Assembly: GCA_020081605.1 (NCBI GenBank)
Contig: JAHREC010000062.1
Coordinates: forward strand, 3,839,758 to 3,903,757
Direction: 5' to 3'
Length of the DNA stretch: 64,000 nt
Source of the DNA: Albifimbria verrucaria
Lineage: Eukaryota > Ascomycota > Sordariomycetes > Hypocreales > Stachybotryaceae
Both the position numbers and the translations under genes were made by a program. Below the pieces are notes generated by a model. It was given only the letters and a program-made list of their open reading frames with translations, was not told where the DNA came from and searched no databases. Positions 48,180 to 58,724 of this stretch are shown here, piece by piece; positions within the stretch are counted from its first letter, which is position 1, and each line of letters begins with the position of its first letter.

Positions 48180-49721
48180 ATGAGTTCCTCTCCTGCTCTC
48201 ACTGCTTTGAAAGCAACCTTCTCAGCCGAGCAGGTTGCTCTACCAGGCACTGAAATCTACAACAACCGCAACAACTCGTATCTTTCTCTTTTAGAAAGCG
48301 AAATCTCACCCAGTGCCATCTTCCTTCCCAATCACAAAGAGGATGTCGCTTCTTTTTGAAAATTGTTAGGGAACACAATCAACACTTTGCCATTCGCGGA
48401 GCAGGTCAACAACCTCTCCCAGGTTGTGCCAATTCCATGGGTGGCATTACCATCGATTTGGTCAATATTGCTGGCGTTCAGGTCAAGGATGGCATCGTGG
48501 CCATTGGCGCTGGTGAGCGCTGGAGCGCCGTCTACAGCAAACTTCACGACGAAGGATTGTCTGTCACAGGTGCTAGGTCCGGAAACAATGGCGTTGGAGG
48601 GTTAGCCCTATCCGGTAAGTTGTCTTTCTCATCTGTTCTTACTGGTGTGCTTTGTCTGACAATGTGATTGTAGGGGTCTTTCTTTCTTTAGTTCTCGTGA
48701 AGGTTTCATCTGTGACAACATCGTCAATTTCGAAGTTGTTTTGGCATCGGGTGAGATCGTCAACGCAAATGAAAAGGAGAACTCGGACCTTTTAAAGTGC
48801 TTAGAGGTGGCGGCAATAACTTCGGTATCGTTACTCGGTTCGATATGAGGACTTTCCAGCAGGGACCTTTCTGGGGCGGAGCTGTTTTCTACTTTCCCAA
48901 CCAATTTGAGGACCAGATCAACGCTCTCGTGACCGAGGTGGGCAAACCTGATGCCTCAGAAGAAACCCATATCATGATCAGCCTGTTCTACGCCGCTCAG
49001 TTCGGACAGGTCATGGGCCTCAACCAAGCCTATTACACACAAGAGGTGCAAAACCCACCCGAAATTCAGCCATTCGTATCCATGCAGCCCCAAGTCGATC
49101 AACTCAACTCCATGAGGATGACTACTGTCAAGGAAGCCGCTGAAGAGCAAGCCGCTATGGCCATGACAGGAGTCCGGTGAGTTCCCGACCACTATGCGAA
49201 AGTCGCAACCTAATGTTCATCGCTAACAGCAAGCTAGATGTGCTTACATGAATGCAACCGTTAAGCCTGATGTTGCCACCCTGAAAGCTGCGAGTGAAGT
49301 ATTCAGTGCAGCGCTCGAAAAGGTCAAGGGCTTTGAAGGCATTGTATGCTCAATGACACTGCAACCTTATCCGGTATCGCTGCTAAAACAGACGAGCCGG
49401 TTTGGAGGCAATATCATTGGCATCAATGCCGATAGCGGCCCGTTAATATCGATTCTCTTGTTAATGTACTGGAAGAACCAGAGCGATGACGAGACAGTCA
49501 TCTCGACTGCACGAAGCGTTGTTGAAGAAATCGAACGAGATGCTACACAACGTGACACGAAGGTCCCCTATACGTACATGAATTATGCTTTTAACTTCCA
49601 AGATCCCATCAATTCATACGGAGCAGAAAACAAGAAGCTAATGCAAAACGCCTCCAAGAAATTCGATCCGCAGGGCGTGTTTCAGCAAGGAGCTTCTGGT
49701 GGATTCAAACTGTTCGTATAG
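48180..49721 (+). CDS. FAD-linked oxidoreductase (FAD_binding_4 family)
   Basis: Berberine-bridge/6-hydroxy-D-nicotine-oxidase-like flavoenzyme, which oxidises small organic substrates using covalently or tightly bound FAD. The N-terminus lacks an obvious signal peptide. Motifs are AIFLPNHKEDVASF, HFAIRGAGQQPLPG, GVQVKDGIVAIGAGERWSAV, VTGARSGNNGVGGLALSG (FAD pyrophosphate site), ICDNIVNFEVVLASGE, LRGGGNNFGIVTRFDM and, at the end, KKLMQNASKKFDPQGVFQ. Introns are 48615-48673 and 49177-49237; the latter uses GCTAG as acceptor to give VRCAYMNATVKPDV. Single-base losses occur near 48355, 48690 and 48795. It may work with the flavin monooxygenase 1 kb downstream, but no synthase gene accompanies them. 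Confidence 0.85.
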
Positions 49722-50781
49722 GATATCGCAGGGATGGTTTCTCGAGGTTTCCATGAATATGCCTGGCAAGCTTCAGTGAATAAAGATGTAACGGTGAGAA
49801 CATGGCGCGTAGCTGGACAATCCGGCTCTTCCTGGCCTCTTTGTAGCTAAAAGCACCATGAGTTGAGATTGGCACAGTTGCCGACCTAGTAATCTTGAAA
49901 GCATATGTCTTGCAGTGTGTCTCTGCGGAGCCACCATAATAAAGAAGTTCGGGGTTTTCTCCGCCCAGCATAGGTAGTGAGTAATGTCTAGTACGTAAAA
50001 TGTTTGCGTGCGAGCGCAGTAGTGTAGAAGCGCTTCCCGGTGCCTGACAATGAACGACCCGCTAGTATCACAGCCGACGACACGATAAAATGCGGAGGCA
50101 ATGGGCGTTGAGTGGGGATCTGTGGAAAGATGTGTTTGGTCGGGAATGGCATCTTGGGATCCCAAGTATGCAAGGCCAGCAACGAGCTGAGGATTGTGAC
50201 CATGACCTAGAGACTTTGACAGGGCAGGCTACAAAGGGTCAATTCAGTAGCCAACCAACAGCATCCTAACCCGCCTTTTCATTCTTATTGCCAGTATGAT
50301 TTAGTGTGATGGCTGTTATTTTTAACGTGGGACAGTCCAGGTAGCAGCAGTAACCACTAATGCAGTTGCCAGTGCAGCTCTTCGCCGTGTATGGAATCGG
50401 GGATTGCGCCTTCAACTACTGTAGTTTTACTGTACGAATCAAAAGCTGCATGAGACGGCAGAGAGTATTACCTGCCAACCTCGAATCTGCAATGCAATCC
50501 TAGATAGGAAATGCAATGCTGTGTGTATCATAGTGCCATGTTGGTTGGACAACCCACCAGTAGCCATAGGAACTTTTGAAATGCATGTTAGATGCACGCA
50601 TATCCGGGTTTCAAGAAACTACATACAAGTGCTACCTCGCAGTATGAGGGCTATTCATAATCATGTTTTCTTTCTGTTTTTTTCTCTATCATCACGCTAT
50701 CCTTCATAGATAGAAAGTTCTTTTATTGCGCTACAGGCTTCACGAGAAGTTACATAGCTCATAAAATCATATTATGAACTG
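49722..50781. other. Interval between two flavoenzyme genes
   Basis: Contains only the candidate small secreted protein on the minus strand (next entry). The right third is the upstream region of the monooxygenase gene. Confidence 0.45.
49790..50203 (-). CDS. Candidate small secreted Cys-containing protein
   Basis: The ATG at 50203 begins MVTILSSLL; with one lost base it continues as LVAGLAYLGSQDAIPDQTHL, a plausible signal peptide and mature start. Then follow SAFYRVVGCDTSGSFIVRHR, ALLHYCARTQTFYVLD and, in another frame, LYYGGSAETHCKTYAFKI. Cysteines at GCD, HYC and HCK and a length near 120-130 aa fit a small secreted protein or effector. No family is recognised, frame changes are needed, and the end is uncertain. 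Confidence 0.35.
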
Positions 50782-52164
50782 ATGGCTGGGAGCAAGATCC
50801 GCATAGCCATTATTGGCGGTGGTATCGCTGGCGTGACGGTGGCGAATGCACTTCTAAAACACCCCATGTGGATATTCAACTTTACGAGTCATCGCCACAG
50901 TTCTCCGAGCGTGGCGCTGGAATCGGCCTCTCGGATCTCGCTCTCTCTGCGCTGGACGACATTATCCCTTCCGCAGTAGATTTGCTCAAAACCAAGGCTG
51001 GGGCTGTATCTGTAGGCCCTGCTCGCATTGTCGTGGTACGTTTAAAAACTCCGAAGTTCACCAGCAGATCACTCCTGACTTAATTCTCATCAGGGCTCGG
51101 GACCCGGGACCGGAAGGATTGTCAGTGATATTGAGGAAGATTCTGGCCTTGCAATGAACCGCGCGCCGTTACTCAAGGCACTCCTTGAACCCCTACCAAC
51201 CAATATTCTATATCCCAATAAGAAGCTAGCATCACTGCGACAAAGTGGTCTGGAGGTTGAGATAGTGTTTGAAGACGGATCGATAGCGGCTTTCGACGCT
51301 GTGATAGGAGCGGATGGTCTGTTCAGTTCCACTCGCCAATATGTCCATCAAGCAGAAGTAGGCGATCATGGGGCGTCGCCAGCAGGGTGGTGGGATTGTA
51401 GGAACTTGATACCGTTAGAAAAGGCGAAAGCTTTGATCGGAGAAGGCTCATTCAAGATTGATAGAGAGTTCTGCTGGGTAGGTGATGGAGCATTCATCAT
51501 GCATGCGGTCGTTGAAAAGGGGACAATGGTTCAATGCATCATCGCTGCTGTTGAGGAGGACTATCCCAATAATCGAAAACGCCCCATCACAAGAGAAACA
51601 TTGGAAGATGCCCTAAAGGGCTTTTCTGATGGACCTATTGCTAAAGGCATGATAGAGGCGAGTCACAGTCTTCCTTCAGCAGTATACCATCCTAATTTTG
51701 CAGTATTGACCAGTGTTTACAGATCATACTAGATCAGGAGGATCCTCAGGGTACTCTATTTGGGAACATAAGAGCACTCCTACCTACTTTAATGGAAACA
51801 TCTGCATTATTGGCGATGCCGCACATACAACCAGTCCCTGGCAAGGGGCTGGGGCTGGTCTCGCCGTTGAGGATGCCTTTATCCTAAGCCACCTCTTTGG
51901 ACAGGTTACTTCTCCCACACAGATCGAGGCTGTATTCAAGGCATTCGACGCTGTTCGAAGACCACGATGTCAAAAGTCATTGACACGAGCAGACGCGCTG
52001 GTCAGCTCTTTTGTGGTCAGATTGATGAGATCGGCTTGGATCCTGAGATGATGGCAGAGGAGATAGGTCTTTTGTATAATAGTCTTGACTCATTGGAGCT
52101 AGATGTGCATAGGCTGGCCGCCATAGAACACTTTCAGTCTTTTCTTAGGTCCCATAGCTATTAA
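50782..52164 (+). CDS. FAD-dependent monooxygenase (salicylate-hydroxylase-like)
   Basis: Class A flavoprotein monooxygenase that hydroxylates aromatic or similar substrates with NAD(P)H and O2. The ATG at 50782 leads into IRIAIIGGGIAGVTVANALL, the GxGxxG dinucleotide fold. Then come VDIQLYESSPQFSERGAGIG, an intron (51036-51093), MNRAPLLKALLEPLP, AFDAVIGADGLFSSTRQ (DG motif), GNICIIGDAAHTTSPWQGAG (GD motif, FAD ribityl contact) and GLAVEDAFILSHLF. The length (about 430 aa) fits. Single-base losses occur near 50868 (CCCC), 51715 and 51965; all fragments are in the right order. It lies downstream of the FAD oxidoreductase on the same strand. Confidence 0.88.
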
Positions 52165-53178
52165 TATTGAAGATATTGCGTTGGAATTAAAATGCTTGAT
52201 CAAGGGACACGCCGATTTTTGTGTGTTTATCTATCTAAAAGCCGTTACACCGATCATTCAATCTATAATTGAAGAAGCTAACCTTGCGTTTCATTAGTGA
52301 AGAATTAATATCCTTTTCTTTATCATGAAGCCTGATCCTTTTACCTTTAACTATTAACTTGATATATAAAATATCCTCAGTTTTTATTTTCTATGGTAAG
52401 AGGAGATATCAGCTTTCGATGGCACTGCCATCACTGTGAAGACATAATTTGTTAGTTTTGGAAGCTCTAAGCATATATGAGCGCCGGCCGATTATATGAT
52501 ATACAGGCACTCCTGGTTATCACTCTTGAATGTTGAGCTTCGCAAATGATGAAGAACACGTGATAATGGGTATTGAGTCTCTATTGTGAGCGCATATCAT
52601 CAAGGCCCAACGGGCCAAACACTTAATTGCAGTTGAAGTCTATCAATGCGACTACAAATGGCATTTATTCAAGGTTCGAAGCTATCAGGCAGTATGGTAA
52701 TATTTCGCCTGTGGCAGCTTGTGTGTTCCACTGTGATTGGCACACTTATTTCTGTGTCACTCAGTGATGCCATTCTTCTATGTTGAAGACGAGTTTGGCC
52801 AACTCTGGACCAACAAGCATAATATTGTTCTCGAGAGCTTTAATGATCACAGTGACTATTTGAGTGGTTGTATCTGCAGCATAATATGCCCTTTACTATC
52901 CTGGGATCAATAGTCTAATTATGAAAAGCAGATAAGTTGATGCACTCATATATGAAGACTAGCAGGTCAAACAATTATCCGTCTTACTGGTTTCATCCTA
53001 AGCGTCGTGAATTCTGTTCAGCCTCAAACGACTAGTTGGATGCCTAAAACCCCGCCCATGAACTATTGCTCCTTAATACCCAAAAACTACTAGAGACAAG
53101 TTGTAGGGACAAGCACGAAAAACGCAAACTGACGTTGGCTCGAAATTCAGTCATTCTTTACGTGTGAATCAACACAAT
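52165..53178. other. 1 kb AT-rich interval without a gene
   Basis: No open frame of note. The sequence is AT-rich throughout; the last 100 bases are the leader of the next gene. Confidence 0.55.
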
Positions 53179-55690
53179 ATGTCGAAAGGAGAGAACGATG
53201 TTGTGTCCACAGAAAATACGGATCTAGCCAGATGGTGCCGACAATTGCAAGGTGGTGAATACCAATGCGACCCAGCAAAAATCAACAACCTTCTCAGCAA
53301 TCAAGCACTTGGTTGTTCGCCATCCCTAGGAGGCTTTCTCAGAGGAGATGCATTGACCGGGAAAATCTGGCCGCTGCTCTTTGACAGACCCTCAAGTGAC
53401 AGTCCCGACTTTGTGCGCTTACGCTCCTCAGAATTCTTCATTCACCTCCTCGAAGATGGCGGTACGGATCGTTTCAAGCCATGTCCCATACCAAACAACA
53501 CACCGTCGCGGTCGGTCTCCGAGACCTGTTCTTAGCAAGTTGGCAGGGTAATTTGTCAGATGAAGAAAATGTTCTTCTCAATGACATGACTCAAATGATG
53601 AGCCAGCCAGTCGCGGATTTCTCAATCCAAGGCATGGAAATTTCATTTCACCCCTGCGCAAACTTCAGAATGTTGAGATTTATCTCCAATCTTGATGCCT
53701 TCATAGAGCAGAAATGGGAGCCTTATTTTGCTCAGGTTATGAATGAACCTAGACTGTTCGCCGTCTTTGTTGACCCAACAGAACTATCATACCACAATTT
53801 CGAAAATATTGTGCCACTCGATGAATGGGTTGATACAACGTTAGCAGCATCGGGGACACAGACCTCGCTCCTCGACTTTAAGCTTGGCCGTCTCCGCCGA
53901 ATTAAGAACGGTCGAGATATTTGGACGTGCAACTTGAGCGGTGACGGCTCACAATTGTTACAAAAGGTGCCCCTCCTGGACTTATATGTCCCGCCACTAA
54001 ATAAGGCTACCCGTGGAGGAGAAAGGTTCATATTCCACTCAAATATTCTAAGCAAGGCTATAGGTCAAGCCATACGAGAAGGGCGCGTCTTGGATAAAAT
54101 AATGGGGGCAAAAAAGCCAGCAAATTCGCTTTCGTGAATCCAGTTTTCCGCTGCAACAAATTCAGCCCCCATACTGGCAAATTCAGCAGTCACCGAGACA
54201 CGCCTTATTATGATGCTGCTCGCAACCATATATCCAGATATAGCCTGCTCATTTATCTTACATCAGGGCATGGAAAATCAATCTTACGAGTTGGTGACAT
54301 CGAACTCAATAGTATAACTGAAATGACATGTGTCATGTTTGATCAAAAGCTTGAACATGAAGGCAGGCCGTACGATGATGCTGAGAAGCTATTCCTCCGT
54401 ACAGAGCTAGTGTTTGAACAGGAGCAACTCATCCACAGCAGTGATGTTGCAGCTCTTTTAGTGAGGCCTGCTATATGACCGGTCACAGCATTTATGATGA
54501 TGAGATTGCTCGTCATGCTCACGCATGCTACGAAAAAGCAAATTCATTACACTGGGCCCTCAATACCAACAGTGATATCACACGACTGTATTTACATAAG
54601 ACTTTTGACCGTCTCAGCTTCGTCACAACTGGGTACAACTATTGGTTCGCGAAGGATAGTTACATCGACATTAAGGACTGCGCTGCTCTTGCTTTACTGG
54701 ATTATTTCAATTGTAAGATCGACGGGAAACCTTTCAGGGCTCTATCCAACTCTAAAGTTTTACAACAAACCTTCGACAGCGACAACGATATTTGGGATTA
54801 CCTTGCAAAACAACCAGGCAAATCAAACTATGGTCTAAAGAAACTCGAGCCTTCCGATTTTGATGAGTTGGTAACCACAGAACCCTCAAAGCCATTCGTC
54901 AGACGAGAAACCCCAGAATGGTTAGAAAGTTATGGAGATGAAGAAGATGATGCCGGCTGTTGTCCTTTCCATGCTTGGATGACCTTTGATGCTTGGGAGA
55001 GTGAGCATGTGCGGGAAGTCTATGACACCTGTTGCGCATTCACGAGACGAAAGGTCTTTGGAGAACCACTCATGCTGCTTGGTGAGAAAATCATCATCAA
55101 TGAATCGCAAATTCACATAAAAGGTGACAAAATTTCTTTTCTTTGCGAAAAGTCTGGCAAGCAAATCCCACCTATTAATTTCGCTGCATGTTGGAGGGAC
55201 GAAAGTGTTGATGCTGGTTACTTTATTGGTGTTGACCAAGAGTTGGGCATCCCAAAACTTTTGGTCCCCCATCCAATTTCAAGAACTTGACCACGGTTAT
55301 CGTCTTACATTGGATTTTTTCCGCAACGATTGGATGATTCAAGTTGATATGGATCGTAAGATCCCGGTCCCTATTATCACGAACGAGATTGACCTTGATA
55401 CATTTGACGATGGAGATTGCAAACCCTTCTTGAACAAAGTCAACAGCCTTCAAGGCTACCACGTTGGAGATGACATGGAGATAGAGTCGTGGGCTTCAGA
55501 ACCTGACCTGAATAATCGTGAGAATGATACAGATACTGAAACTGAGTTTGGGGATGAAACCGTCAGCAGCCAAAATGATGCCCCGAAGGATAGTGACCAA
55601 AGTGGGCAAGTGTTCGAACCTGGGAATGCAAGCAACGGTTCTGAAGATAGCGGAGATTTACCTCATAGTAATAAGAGGAGGAAATACTGA
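53179..55690 (+). CDS. 2OG-Fe(II) oxygenase-like protein
   Basis: A large protein of about 830 aa, apparently without introns, read in successive frames. The N-terminus (MSKGENDVVSTENTDLARWC) precedes helical segments such as DLFLASWQGNLSDEENVLLN. The catalytic core is prolyl-hydroxylase-like: NKFSPHTGKFSSHRDTPYYD carries an HxD pair, and MFDQKLEHEGRPYD with KLFLRTELVFE supplies the distal His and the Arg that binds 2-oxoglutarate. A long C-terminal region (GHSIYDDEIARHAHACYEKA, CCPFHAWMTFDAWESEHVR) of unknown fold ends in an acidic, Ser-rich tail and the basic NKRRKY. Frame changes lie near 53485, 54135, 54475 and 55270; the last, in CCCCC, equals two lost bases or one gained. The substrate is unknown. 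Confidence 0.7.
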
Positions 55691-56431
55691 GATATATTAA
55701 ACTTACAGCGAATGCTAGCTTGCCATACCTCATCACCACCACCTTGCCACTGCGATCCTGACTGCGACGGTGCAAAGTGCTGGTTACTCACACCATTGAA
55801 TTTTGAAGAGGGTATGATTTAAGAAGTCATCTCTCGCTATTATCCAACGGATTCATTGGCTTGACCTGATCTCATAGTTGACTTCGCATTATGCGATCCG
55901 GGACTGGGTAATAATACAAACTTGCCCAGGAATAGTTACATGCATCATGAATGGTCTAACCGATGTAGTATATTGGTTCTGCGTACCATTTTCCCATGTC
56001 ATCCGGTTCATAATTATGCTAGCCAATCACTAGTTTATCTGGTTGATTTTCTCATTTGCTACTCACGAGATTCTAGGGTTCATCCCTTTTGCATACTTGG
56101 ACATTCAGTAAGAAAGACATATATCAGGATTATTCTTGTCCTTAAAATTGACTTCTTGTTAGAACGAACCAAAGTTGTGGCTATAGAACTGGAGTCTTGA
56201 CTAAGCAAATGAAATCATTGGTTTTTATTATTTTATGCATGAACCCTTGCCAAAATCCAGGGCTGCTTTTCATATTAGAGGATCGTAATGAGGCTGAAGG
56301 ATTCCGTAGGCACGAGTTGCGCTTACGGCCCCATCTTTATTAACCCCCATACCTTCTAACCCCTCCACACATCCCTGATGCATTGAAATCCATCACCCTT
56401 TCCTATTAACTTGTCCACTATTATCTACATC
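55691..56431. other. Intergenic region upstream of HET gene 2
   Basis: AT-rich, without a supported gene. The last 100 bases are rich in C and T, like a leader. Confidence 0.5.
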
Positions 56432-58724
56432 ATGGTCTGTCGTTTCTGCCAAGTTAATGTGTTCGGGTCGTCCTATACATGGGACTTTCATCACACTGAT
56501 CCCCGCTTCTTTCTCTCATCAGCTCAATCCGGTTGCATCTTATGCAGGAGACTTGCTGAAGACGCGGGTGGCCCTGACGGCATCAGCAGACTCTTCAGCG
56601 CTCGAGACCCAGGCAAAGCAATCTATCGGTGGAGCATAAAAAAGGCCGCCAAGATCCGAGAGAGCCAGCAATATATCACTATCACGTTCCGGCCATTACC
56701 TGATGTCACTGGTTTAGAGGAAGTTGACTTTGTTATTTTCCCTGAGAAAGGTCAGACATACTTCTATGAACCTCGTATGTCAGCTTACCCTATCAGTAGA
56801 CTTAGGAGCCCTCCCGACGCAATGGACAATTGAAAGCGACACGGGGTCTAAGCATACCCGTGATCAGATTAGGCGATGGGTCAAAAGATGCTCAGAAAAT
56901 CACCCACAGTGTACTCGCCGTCACAAAGACCACGATCTTGTCCCCACTCGGCTTCTAGATTTAGGTACTGGGGATAGTTCGTGGCCTCTCAAGCTTGTGC
57001 GCCTGCTGGAGACAGACAAGAATTTCCGTGGACCTTACATGACGCTTAGCCATTGTTGGGGGCAAAGCAGTTTTTAAACTTGGAAGACCACAACCTGCAA
57101 CAGTTCTTGGGACCCGGTCTCCCTTGGGATGAGTTAACAAAGAACAAGGCATTTGACCATGCTATAGAGATTACGCGAAGCCTTGGAATTCGGTATCTTT
57201 GGATTGATTCTCTGTGCATCGTCCAACGCCAACCAGACCTGGCTGATTGGAAAAAGAAGCGCAGCTGATGCACCGCTATTACCGCAACTCTTGGATTAAC
57301 ATCGCCGCTTCCGCATCCAAAGACTCTGAAGGAGGGCTGTTCCGTTATCGTGCAGATGAAGAATCCCAGATTATTCCACGAAAATTTGTTCCCGAGGCTC
57401 ATTCAATCCTTTTCAAAGACCACTCGTGGTATATCATACCTGCTGACTTATGGTCAAGAGAATTGCTCGATCAACCATTATACACTCGAGCCTGGGTTTT
57501 CCAAGGTGAACAACACCTGTCGCTTATCCCATTCATTGACTGACTGTAAAACACAAAAGAGCGCCTCCTGTCACCAAGAATCATCCATTTCTCTTCCAAA
57601 CAGGTTTTTGGGATTGTGCTACTGTCAGTGCATGCGAGTCTATTCCCGAAGGCCTACCAGGCCCTTTGGATCATTTCGCCGTTACTGATCGTCATTGGCG
57701 AAGACGACTCCACGACGCTGCACTCTCAATTGAACCCATAGCGGCAACTGCCTTTGACTCCATTCACGAATTCTGGAGATCGGCGGTTGCTACCTACACG
57801 AGGTGTAAATTAACAGATCAAAATGACAGACTCAAGGCATTCTGGGGAGTCGCCAAGTTGATCAGAGATGCTTCTGGGGAAGAATATGGCGACGGCCTCT
57901 GGGCTAATGGGCTCTCTGAGCAGCTGGCTTGGAGAACTATCAGCACCAAGCTCCTGCAGCACCGTGAACCTATATTCAATGAAGGGCAAGAAATTTCTTC
58001 CTGGACTTGGGCATGCACCAAAATGCCAGTTGAAGTTGCTGACAGGTTCCCGCTCCGGCCTCGTTTCTATTTTGTGACGGACCATGAGGGGCTACCTGTG
58101 TCATTCAGATTGAAAGATCCTCTGTTTCAATCTCGGATGGATGATGGCTTCCAAACATGGAACGAAGCAATACAGAACATGACCCAAAGACTAGAAAGAA
58201 CTAAATTAAACCGAGGTGTCGGGGCAGCTGACAGCCAGAATCGGAGCGGACAAGTCACTCGTGGAGATCTTATGCCTACTTTGGCAAGAAATCATCACCT
58301 TCCTATCCAAGGTTTGTTTGGGAATACAAAACTACAGTTCTCCGAAGCAGGCAATCGCTGGTTCCTTTTTGCTGAGAACTATGATCCTGATACCAGTCCC
58401 TTCACTGCGTTTCCTGATTATCAGCCATCTCAAGCATGGTGCTCTTTCTTGCTCTTGGGCATTTCTTTTGATGACGACCTGGATGATGAGTTTGACGATG
58501 AAATGGAAGACGAACTGGAGGGTGACTTCTCGAGAAGATACTCGGGAGTCGGTATTTTGGTGGAACACATTGGAATGGCTCATTTTAGACGCTGTGGAGC
58601 GTTCAGATTTACAGGCGTCGGCAAACATGACTGGCATCTTCTGAGGCTGGCTTGCGGCCAAAGCCCTGACGAGCTGACAATTAGGCCTGTATCATATGAT
58701 GGCTTAAAGCTTTGGCTTAGATAA
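56432..58724 (+). CDS. HET-domain protein 2
   Basis: Second HET protein. The ATG at 56432 gives MVCRFCQVNVFGSSYTW, then SAQSGCILCRRLAEDAGG. The HET domain is complete across frame changes: GPYMTLSHCWG, FDHAIEITRSLGIRYLWID, SLCIVQ, MHRYYRNSWINIAASASKDS, GGLF and LYTRAWVFQ. The C-terminal region includes DRLKAFWGVAKLIRD, QEISSWTWA and an acidic insert DDDLDDEFDDEMEDELE before GRRYSGVGILVE-like sequence. About five single-base losses (near 56800, 57060, 57258 and 57540-57660) explain the frames. Its stop codon overlaps, tail to tail, the last 21 bases of the NACHT gene on the other strand. The two may act together in non-self recognition. Confidence 0.82.

Noticed and set aside
28140..52164. Secondary-metabolite gene cluster
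   Set aside because: Tailoring-type enzymes (methyltransferase, NmrA, two flavoenzymes) are scattered, but no polyketide synthase, peptide synthetase or terpene cyclase is visible in the window.
56780..56801. 22-base GT..AG intron in HET gene 2 (GTATGTCAGCTTACCCTATCAG)
   Set aside because: It would restore the frame exactly, but it is far below the 46-base minimum of other introns here; two lost bases are more likely.
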